A stretch of DNA of 5,058 nucleotides, taken from contig DKGN01000206.1 of NCBI GenBank assembly GCA_002453275.1, positions 1 through 5,058 on the forward strand. The letters run 5' to 3'. Below the pieces are notes generated by a model. The model saw only the letters and a list, made by a program, of their open reading frames with translations. It was not told where the DNA came from and searched no databases. Shown here in pieces: positions 1 to 5,058 of this stretch. Position numbers and translations under genes: made by a program. How positions within the stretch are numbered: the first letter of the stretch is position 1; each line of letters opens with the position of its first letter. Source of the stretch: Caryophanales bacterium UBA6769 (GTDB lineage: Bacteria > Bacillota > Bacilli > Bacillales > UBA6769).

Positions 1-416
1 ATCGTAAGTTCATCTAATTGATTAGCCTCAGTCCGCTTCATTTTAGACACAACTCTTTTTGTATGCTTTTCTTTTAGTCGGCTATACTTCTTTACTTCAA
101 CTGACTGTTGAATGATTTGTCTGCGCTTTTCTTCCATTTCGAATCGAGCTTGATTAACCTGTTGCTGTTTTTGGATAATTGAATTAAGTATCGACTGCAA
201 GTGAAGGTTATATTGGCGTATCTGATCGATTTGGACACCAGTACTCATTTTGTGCTCGTACTGTTTTTCTAAATCTTCTTTTTTCTTTAAAAGATCATAC
301 AATGCACGGGCTACACTTTCGAAACGTTGCTGAGCGTTCGAAAATTCAATTTCTGTAAGGTTCTTTTCTTTTTCTCTAAGCTTTAAGACCTTATCAAGTC
401 GAAAATGGCGAGCCAT
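1..416 (-). CDS. fliJ: FliJ, flagellar export stalk/chaperone-escort protein (3' end cut by window edge)
   Basis: FliJ is a small soluble coiled-coil protein of the flagellar type III export apparatus. In the family it sits in the centre of the FliI hexamer like the gamma subunit of F1-ATPase, contacts the FlhA gate and recycles export chaperones. Translating the minus strand from ATG 416 gives 138 complete codons with no stop before the edge. The protein begins MARHFRLDKVLKLREKEK, close to the Bacillus FliJ N-terminus (known length about 147 residues, from memory), so only about ten residues are missing. It is almost entirely charged, Gln-rich, predicted helix without Pro after the start, has no membrane segment, and carries a basic region near residues 113-131 (VKKYSRLKEKHTKRVVSKMK). 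The start is fixed by a strong AAGGAG seven bases upstream, inside the end of fliI. It lies two bases after the fliI stop, implying translational coupling. Identification rests on context plus the N-terminus, since the family is poorly conserved. Confidence 0.93.
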   Translation of the reverse strand, partial: MARHFRLDKVLKLREKEKNLTEIEFSNAQQRFESVARALYDLLKKKEDLEKQYEHKMSTGVQIDQIRQYNLHLQSILNSIIQKQQQVNQARFEMEEKRRQIIQQSVEVKKYSRLKEKHTKRVVSKMKRTEANQLDELT

Positions 417-418
417 AC

Positions 419-1735
419 TTATTCTCCTTTATAAAATTGCGTCATCAGTATTTCCAAGGCTTGTTCAAAACGCGTATTTTCATCAATGTTTTGTTTTAGG
501 AATTGAATCATTTCTTCATATGCCGCTACTGCTTCATCGATTTTTTCTGATGTTCCAGACTTGTAGGCTCCAATGTTAATTAAATCCTCCGCTTCGAGAT
601 ACGTAGACAGCAACTCGCGAAACTGCTGGGCAGAACGTAAATGTTCAGGTGTAACAATGTTGTTCATGACCCGACTAATACTTTCAAGGATGTTAATTGC
701 TGGGAACTGACCTTTGTGAGCGAGGTCACGATCTAAGACGAAGTGACCATCCAGGATGCCCCTAACCGTATCTGCTATCGGTTCGTTAAAATCATCTCCA
801 TCTACGAGGACGGTATAAAAGGCGGTTATCGTTCCTTTCTCATTCGTTCCCGAACGTTCTAACATTTTAGGGAGGAAGGAGAAGACTGATGGAGTGTATC
901 CTTTAGTCGTTGGGGGCTCTCCAATCGCTAAGCCTATTTCCCTTTGGGCCATTGCAACACGTGTCACCGAATCCATCATGAGCATGACATTCTTCCCTTG
1001 GTCTCGAAAATATTCAGCAATCGCTGTTGCTGTTAGCGCCCCTTTAATTCTCATGAGTGCAGGCTGATCAGATGTAGCTGCAATGATGATGGAGCGCTTA
1101 AGCCCTTCATCGCCTAAATCTTTTTCGATAAATTCTAGTACCTCTCGCCCTCGCTCACCAATGAGTGCAATGACATTAATGTCAGCACTTGAATTACGTG
1201 CGATCATTCCAAGAAGAGTACTTTTACCAACGCCACTTCCAGCGAAAATTCCAAGCCTTTGACCTAAACCGACAGTGAGAAGTCCATCGATGGCTCTTAC
1301 ACCTATTTCAATCGGCTCATGAATCCTTTGACGATGTAGCGGATTAGGTGGCGGGTTATCGGTTGGGTAAGAAAGTAAGCCCTTCGGTAATTCGAGACCA
1401 TTTAACGGTTGCCCAATTCCATCTAGGACCGAGCCGACTAATTCAAATCCCGCTTTTACGTGTAATGGCTTGCCTGTATCTTCTACTAAACTACCTGGTG
1501 AAATAAATGTAACGTTTGTAAATGGCATTAATAAAACAAATTCTTCTCTAAAGCCGACAACCTCGGCCATAATCGTTTTTTTATCATGCTTACCAATATG
1601 GAGAATGCAAACATTCCCAATTGAAGTTTCAGGACCACGTGATTCAATCATTAAACCGACAACACGAGTTACTTTTCCGTAGCGTTTATACGGGTTCATC
1701 TGATGTAAGGCTTCATAGACAATGTCATTGTCCAT
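419..1735 (-). CDS. fliI: FliI, flagellum-specific type III export ATPase
   Basis: FliI is the cytoplasmic ATPase that energises substrate unfolding and entry into the flagellar export gate. It is a hexamer related to the F1 beta subunit. From ATG 1735 the product is 438 residues, matching the usual 434-457. Visible motifs in that numbering are an N-terminal segment PYKRYGKV (about 15-22), the P-loop AGSGVGKST (165-173), GERGRE with the presumed catalytic Glu (193-198), the Walker B strand VMLMMD (250-255), PPTTKGYTPSVF (274-285), and PAINILESIS (345-354), which fits the ATP synthase alpha/beta signature. No key residue is missing. The reading frame stays open to TTG 1750, but that codon has no SD, whereas ATG 1735 has GAGGA nine bases upstream and gives an N-terminus of the same length as B. 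subtilis FliI. The gene overlaps fliH by 11 bases and is followed two bases later by fliJ. The family also includes virulence-type secretion ATPases, but the neighbours settle it as flagellar. Confidence 0.97.
   Translation of the reverse strand: MDNDIVYEALHQMNPYKRYGKVTRVVGLMIESRGPETSIGNVCILHIGKHDKKTIMAEVVGFREEFVLLMPFTNVTFISPGSLVEDTGKPLHVKAGFELVGSVLDGIGQPLNGLELPKGLLSYPTDNPPPNPLHRQRIHEPIEIGVRAIDGLLTVGLGQRLGIFAGSGVGKSTLLGMIARNSSADINVIALIGERGREVLEFIEKDLGDEGLKRSIIIAATSDQPALMRIKGALTATAIAEYFRDQGKNVMLMMDSVTRVAMAQREIGLAIGEPPTTKGYTPSVFSFLPKMLERSGTNEKGTITAFYTVLVDGDDFNEPIADTVRGILDGHFVLDRDLAHKGQFPAINILESISRVMNNIVTPEHLRSAQQFRELLSTYLEAEDLINIGAYKSGTSEKIDEAVAAYEEMIQFLKQNIDENTRFEQALEILMTQFYKGE
424..429 (-). 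promoter_or_regulatory. Ribosome binding site of fliJ
   Basis: On the minus strand this reads AAGGAG, seven bases before the fliJ ATG at 416. It lies inside the last codons of fliI, just ahead of the fliI stop at 421-419, so ribosomes ending fliI are delivered to the fliJ start. It fixes the start of fliJ. Confidence 0.85.
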
Positions 1736-2510
1736 TTTTTGTTTCCTCAATAACTTCTAGTAAGCGTTTTTTAATGACTGAGAGCTGACTGTCAAAGGAT
1801 GCATCAATCGTTCCAAAGGATGTTTCTATGACGCAAGCTGTTTCAGCTAATTCTTCTTCCGGGTAAATAATGACATCTGTTGAATCATGCACGACTGCTT
1901 TTAGCTCTTTTTTCTGTTGAACAGTCATTTCATATTTGGATGGATGAACCGAAATTTTAATATTTTCATGATCCTTTACTTCTTTTAAGGCTGTTTTTAC
2001 TGCGCTACCCCACTTTTCCGGTTGAGATTCTAGTGTGCTTCCTAGCATTTTTTCTGTGATTTTGATAGCTAGTTTTATAATGGTTGGTTCCGCTTCTTGA
2101 AGCTTGCTCCAGTAATCATCTCTTGCAACCTCGATAAGATGTTGAGCTTCTTCAACAGAGCCTTGAATTGATTGTTCACCATCTTTTCTACCTTGTTCAT
2201 ATCCAACCTCATAGCCTTTAACTTTTGCTTCTTCTAGAGCGGCATTGATGCGTGACTCTAGATTTGCTTCTTGCTGTTTTAGTTCTTCCATTTTCAGACG
2301 CGCAGTTTCCTCGGCTTCTTGTAAAAGAGCAGCCGCTTTTTTTTCAGCTTTCTGTATATGTTCGATTGCTATTTCTTGTAACGAGCGATTGTCCACTTCA
2401 CGATGTTCCACTTTTTCTTCATCAGCAAGTTTAGGTCGGCGAATCGATATTACTCTTGTACGTTCTTCATCATTCGGAACTGACTTCATCACATTATCCA
2501 ATGATGTCAT
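1725..2510 (-). CDS. fliH: FliH, flagellar export ATPase regulator/stator
   Basis: FliH forms a dimer that binds the FliI N-terminus, inhibits its ATPase and tethers the complex to the C-ring and export gate. It is related to the peripheral stalk (b/delta, E subunits) of rotary ATPases. With the ATG at 2510 the protein has 261 residues. Order: a poorly conserved N-terminus (about 1-40), a long Ala/Glu/Lys/Gln-rich helix (about 43-95), a short GxxxG repeat with Gly at 99, 103, 107 and 111 that is typical of FliH, then a C-terminal domain ending in the conserved stretch IETSFGTIDASFDSQL (228-243). No membrane segment is seen. The start is uncertain: GTG 2519 and GTG 2513 lie in frame upstream and TTG 2501 downstream. 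I prefer ATG 2510 because GAGG lies eight bases upstream, but the best SD in the region points at TTG 2501. The 5' end overlaps fliG and the 3' end overlaps fliI by 11 bases. Confidence 0.94.
   Translation of the reverse strand: MTSLDNVMKSVPNDEERTRVISIRRPKLADEEKVEHREVDNRSLQEIAIEHIQKAEKKAAALLQEAEETARLKMEELKQQEANLESRINAALEEAKVKGYEVGYEQGRKDGEQSIQGSVEEAQHLIEVARDDYWSKLQEAEPTIIKLAIKITEKMLGSTLESQPEKWGSAVKTALKEVKDHENIKISVHPSKYEMTVQQKKELKAVVHDSTDVIIYPEEELAETACVIETSFGTIDASFDSQLSVIKKRLLEVIEETKNGQ
1744..1748 (-). promoter_or_regulatory. Ribosome binding site of fliI (decides its start)
   Basis: On the minus strand this reads GAGGA, and its GAGG core ends nine bases before ATG 1735. It sits within the fliH coding sequence. 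The upstream in-frame TTG at 1750 overlaps this site and has no SD of its own (the preceding bases read ACTAGAAGTTA), so ATG 1735 is the more likely start. Confidence 0.75.
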
Positions 2511-3501
2511 CACCTCCACCTCGAGCGATGACGATCTCTCCAGATTCTTCTAACCTTCTAATGACAGCAACAATTCGTGTTTGCGCTTCTTCTACATCAC
2601 GTAATCTCACAGGACCCATATATTCTAATTCGTCTTTGTAATTTTCTACCATTCTTTGTGACATGTTTCTATAAATGATTTCCTTTACTTCCTCACTTGC
2701 TGCTTTTAGTGCTAGTAACAAGTCGTCATTCTCTACTTCACGGATTACCCTCTGAATGGCCCGACTATCAAGTGTAACGATATCTTCAAAGATGAACATC
2801 CGCTTCTTAATTTCTTCAGCTAATTCTGGATCTTGAATTTCAAGTGCATCCAGTATTGTTTTTTCAGTTGCACGATCAACACTATTCAATACTTCAACAA
2901 CCGATTCTACCCCGCCCGTTTCAGTGAAATCTTGAGTGACAGTAGTCGACAGTTTGCGTTCCAAAATTTGTTCAACTTCATTTATAATTTCAGGTGACGT
3001 CCGATCCATCGTAGCAATCCGACGCGCAATATCTGCCTGTAGTTCTTGAGGCAAATCAGATAATATCTGACCTGAAACATCTGGATCTAAGTAAGATAGC
3101 ACTAACGAGATTGTTTGTGGATGTTCATTTTGTATAAAATTTAGAATTTGACCTGGCTCCGCTTTCCGTGCAAAGTCAAAAGGCCGCACTTGTAATGTCT
3201 GGGTTAAGCGGTTGATAATATTCATCGCTTCATTTTCACCTAACGCTTTTTCAAGTACCGTTTTTGCATAAGCAATTCCACCTTGTGAAATGTAATCTTG
3301 AGCTAAAGCAATTTGATGAAATTGTTCAATAACATCTTCTTTTAACTTCGCATCAACCTTACGCACACTCGTAATTTCAAGTGTCATTTTTTCAATTTCT
3401 TCTTCAGATAAATGTTTGTACACATTTGCGGATACGTCTGGTCCAAGCGCAATTAGCAAAATTGCAGCTTTTTGTTTTCCAGTTAATTTTGTTAGTTTCA
3501 T
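2494..3501 (-). CDS. fliG: FliG, flagellar motor switch protein
   Basis: FliG forms the upper C-ring. Its N-terminal domain binds the FliF C-terminus, its middle domain binds FliM, and its C-terminal domain meets the MotA stator to receive torque. The product has 335 residues (B. subtilis about 338) and is full length. Visible landmarks: N-terminal domain about 1-100 (KAAILLIALG at 11-20); EHPQT at 126-130 in the FliM-binding surface; RTSPEIINEVEQILE at 167-181; the Gly-Gly hinge TGGVE at 195-199; MFIF (MFxF hinge) at 235-238; and the torque helix region 240-300. The charged residues known in E. coli at 264, 281, 288, 289 and 297 correspond, with a constant offset of two, to K266, R283, D290, E291 and R299, so all charges are kept. 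The tail ends in ARGGGDDIIG. The start ATG is the only plausible one. Its SD overlaps the fliF stop at a long 14-base spacing, and the 3' end overlaps fliH. Confidence 0.98.
   Translation of the reverse strand: MKLTKLTGKQKAAILLIALGPDVSANVYKHLSEEEIEKMTLEITSVRKVDAKLKEDVIEQFHQIALAQDYISQGGIAYAKTVLEKALGENEAMNIINRLTQTLQVRPFDFARKAEPGQILNFIQNEHPQTISLVLSYLDPDVSGQILSDLPQELQADIARRIATMDRTSPEIINEVEQILERKLSTTVTQDFTETGGVESVVEVLNSVDRATEKTILDALEIQDPELAEEIKKRMFIFEDIVTLDSRAIQRVIREVENDDLLLALKAASEEVKEIIYRNMSQRMVENYKDELEYMGPVRLRDVEEAQTRIVAVIRRLEESGEIVIARGGGDDIIG
2509..2522 (-). promoter_or_regulatory. Ribosome binding region of fliH, inside the fliG 3' end
   Basis: The minus strand reads GAGGTGGAGGTGAT: two tandem GAGGTG units (2522-2517 and 2516-2511) running into ATG 2510. 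The first unit serves ATG 2510 (GAGG to ATG is eight bases). The second, as GGAGGTGAT at 2517-2509, pairs with nine bases of the Bacillus-type 16S rRNA 3' end and lies seven bases before TTG 2501. The same bases encode the Gly-Gly-Gly-Asp tail of FliG. Confidence 0.7.
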
Positions 3502-3515
3502 AGTTATCTGCTCAA

Positions 3516-3521
3516 CTCCTT
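3516..3521 (-). promoter_or_regulatory. Probable ribosome binding site of fliG, overlapping the fliF stop
   Basis: The minus strand reads TAAGGAG at 3522-3516, where TAA is the fliF stop codon and AAGGAG is a strong SD. The spacing to the fliG ATG at 3501 is 14 bases, longer than the usual 6-10. No other SD-like motif lies closer, and the intervening TTG at 3515 runs into a stop three codons on. Confidence 0.6.
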
Positions 3522-5058
3522 ACTCTTCAGACAACCAAGTTCTCAGAAGCTTAGCGAAATCTTCTGGCTTCTCATTTGCAAGTTTTTCTAATTGTTTTAA
3601 ACGCTTCTTTTCTTCTGTAGAAGCTTCTGTTTCAATATCTGGGATCTCTTGTTCGACTTCCTCTAGTTCAACCTCTTCTTCGAAAATATCATTGCTTTCT
3701 TCTTCATCCCTTCTCTTTCGGAACAGTAAGAATGCAAGCAATAAAATAATCAGAAGTAAAATCCCGCCTACAATATAGAGCCATAAAGGTAATCCAGCAC
3801 GCTGTTCTGAGTCTAAATCAGGCTTCCCATAAAAAGGTTGTGCAGACACGTAAATTTTATCTACGATATCTTCGTCCTCAATTGGTGTATCCACATTTTT
3901 TGAAATTGATGTTTTTACGATTGTGCTTAAAATATTTTCTATATCATTGATCGTTTGTGGATCTAATGATTCTGGATTTTCAGGTTCAGGTGGCTCAACC
4001 ATAACTTGTATACCTAAATCCTGAATCTTATAAGGGCTTTCAACAATTTCTTTTCGAATCCGGTTAAATTCATTATTAACTCGTTCTTCATCGCGTTCAT
4101 AATCACCGCTTTCACCGCCTGCATATGCGGGATACTCAGGGATATCAGTTTCACCAGTACCCGCTATTCCTCCGGCTGCCGCTCCATCTCCAGTAAACGA
4201 CTCTCGAATTCGTTCAACGCTCACTTGAAGGCCTTCCATATTTTCAAGATCGACTGGTTCGACGAGATCTTCTTCCCGGTTTTCTTGTGTAAAATCAACA
4301 TCCGCTGTTACCGAAGAGACGACTTTACCTTGCCCTATAATTGTTGAAAGCATTTGCTGGACTTGCCGCTGCAAGTCACGCTCAACATCTTGTTTAATGA
4401 GTCTTTGTTGTTCATACAACGTATAGCCGCTACTATCGGTGTTCGATTTTATATCGTAGTAGTTAGAAAACTGGTCCATAATGACGATATTTTCATTAGG
4501 AAGATTTGGAATACTTTTCGAAACAAGATTATAAAGAGCGTTAATTTCTTTTTGGTCTAATTGCTTGCTTGGTGACAAGTTCAGTATGACTGAGGCAGAA
4601 GACGTTTGATCATCTTGAGCAACCCAAATCGACTCACTCGGCAGGGTGACCATCACATTCGCACTATTCACTCCGTCAATGTTTTCAATTAAATTTTCCA
4701 ATTCTGTTTGAACGGCTCCACGCTGTAAAACATTAAATTCATTCTCCGTCATACCGAAGCCGGCATTATCGCTAAAAAAGGTATAATCAATTTTTCCACT
4801 TTTCGGAATGCCTTCAGCAGCTAATTCAACTTTTAAACTATTTACTGACTTTTCTGGTACAGATATCGTCCCGTCATCGGAAACTGTTGACGGTATTCCC
4901 CGACTGACTAAGTTTTCTTTTATTTGGCCAGCTTCTTCAGGAGATAAGTTTGCATATAAGGGTGCATAGTCTGTCTTCGTTGTTAAAGTAGTAATCGTAA
5001 TAATAAGGGCTAAAACTAAGGCAGTGCTTCCTAATATGATGATTTTTTGTGTAGACGT
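3520..5058 (-). CDS. fliF: FliF, flagellar MS-ring protein (5' end cut by window edge)
   Basis: FliF builds the MS ring in the cytoplasmic membrane, the base on which rod, C-ring and export gate assemble. The frame is open from the right edge to TAA at 3522-3520, giving 512 visible residues. B. subtilis FliF is about 536 (from memory), so roughly 20-25 N-terminal residues lie outside. The ATG at 4752 is an internal Met (context NAGFGMTENEF), not the start. In visible numbering: first membrane helix about 6-25; YscJ-like ring-building domain with APLYANLSPEEAGQI (32-46) and KIDYTFFSDNAGFG (89-102); second ring domain about 114-195; third domain with a Gly-rich loop (GDGAAAGGIAGTGETD, 290-305); ESPYKIQDLGIQVMVEPP (340-357); second membrane helix about 423-446 (LPLWLYIVGG start); a very acidic linker; and the FliG-binding tail KPEDFAKLLRTWLSEE (497-512). 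It precedes fliG by 18 bases, its structural partner. Confidence 0.97.
   Translation of the reverse strand, partial: TSTQKIIILGSTALVLALIITITTLTTKTDYAPLYANLSPEEAGQIKENLVSRGIPSTVSDDGTISVPEKSVNSLKVELAAEGIPKSGKIDYTFFSDNAGFGMTENEFNVLQRGAVQTELENLIENIDGVNSANVMVTLPSESIWVAQDDQTSSASVILNLSPSKQLDQKEINALYNLVSKSIPNLPNENIVIMDQFSNYYDIKSNTDSSGYTLYEQQRLIKQDVERDLQRQVQQMLSTIIGQGKVVSSVTADVDFTQENREEDLVEPVDLENMEGLQVSVERIRESFTGDGAAAGGIAGTGETDIPEYPAYAGGESGDYERDEERVNNEFNRIRKEIVESPYKIQDLGIQVMVEPPEPENPESLDPQTINDIENILSTIVKTSISKNVDTPIEDEDIVDKIYVSAQPFYGKPDLDSEQRAGLPLWLYIVGGILLLIILLLAFLLFRKRRDEEESNDIFEEEVELEEVEQEIPDIETEASTEEKKRLKQLEKLANEKPEDFAKLLRTWLSEE

Noticed and set aside
1284..1293. Perfect 10-base palindrome CCATCGATGG
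   Set aside because: Lies within conserved FliI coding sequence (the AIDGLL region), is isolated, and is expected by chance; no operator context.
1470..1682. Plus-strand open frame of 70 residues opposite fliI (and similar short ones at 2252-2434, 2456-2641 and 4354-4560)
   Set aside because: Shadows of conserved minus-strand genes with no recognisable protein features.
2337..2344. Run of eight A on the coding strand of fliH as a possible slippage site
   Set aside because: It encodes Glu-Lys-Lys in a normal AT-rich coiled coil; losing one A leads quickly to a stop, and there is no sign of a designed alternative product.
2245..2553. Plus-strand open frame of 102 residues opposite the fliG/fliH junction
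   Set aside because: Ser/Cys/Phe-rich low-complexity product typical of the antisense of a Glu/Lys-rich helical gene; no recognisable motif, and it lies wholly opposite well-supported genes.
3416..3778. Plus-strand open frame of 120 residues opposite the fliF end and fliG start
   Set aside because: Ser/Phe-rich antisense shadow of the acidic FliF linker; no domain and no conserved neighbours on that strand.
4750..4752. ATG at 4752 as the start of a 410-residue fliF
   Set aside because: The frame stays open upstream to the window edge and encodes the expected first membrane helix and YscJ-like domain (for example KIDYTFFSDNAGFG directly before this Met), so it is an internal Met.
1..5058. 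Search for promoters, terminators, RNA genes, CRISPR arrays, insertion sequences or an unknown accessory system
   Set aside because: The genes are contiguous with gaps of at most 18 bases, and no repeat array, hairpin plus T-run between genes, transposase or foreign-looking segment was seen by eye. This is an ordinary core flagellar operon segment.

Overview
The window is one unbroken stretch of a flagellar operon. All genes are on the minus strand, so transcription runs from high to low coordinates, and the gene order is fliF (5' end cut by the window edge), fliG, fliH, fliI, fliJ (3' end cut). The organism looks like a low-GC Gram-positive rod of the Bacillaceae or close relatives. The reasons are the AT-rich codon use, strong purine-rich Shine-Dalgarno (SD) sites of the AAGGAG/GGAGGTGAT type, use of TTG/GTG near starts, and close resemblance of all five proteins to the Bacillus subtilis fla/che proteins as I remember them. 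I cannot name a species.

Layout from the 5' end of the operon (right) to the 3' end (left): 5058-3520 fliF, the MS-ring protein, lacking only a short N-terminal piece; 3501-2494 fliG, the rotor switch protein; about 2510-1725 fliH, the regulator of the export ATPase; 1735-419 fliI, the export ATPase; 416-1 fliJ, the export-gate stalk and chaperone-escort protein, lacking roughly its last ten residues. The genes are almost contiguous. There are 18 bases between fliF and fliG, a 17-base overlap of fliG with fliH (for the ATG start chosen here), an 11-base overlap of fliH with fliI, and 2 bases between fliI and fliJ. No intergenic stretch is long enough to hold another gene, and I see no promoter, terminator, RNA gene, repeat array or mobile element.

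The genes form one assembly pathway. FliF builds the membrane ring, and FliG docks on its cytoplasmic C-terminus to form the torque-receiving rotor face. FliH2-FliI and FliJ form the soluble ATPase module of the type III export apparatus that sits below that ring. By analogy with Bacillus, fliE should lie just past the right edge, and ylxF (motE-like) and fliK just past the left edge.

I do not see an undescribed system here. The points most worth a second look concern translation signals. The conserved Gly-Gly-Gly-Asp tail of FliG doubles as the fliH ribosome binding site and leaves the fliH start ambiguous. The fliG SD overlaps the fliF stop codon at an unusually long spacing. The fliI start is better placed at an internal ATG than at the longest-frame TTG.
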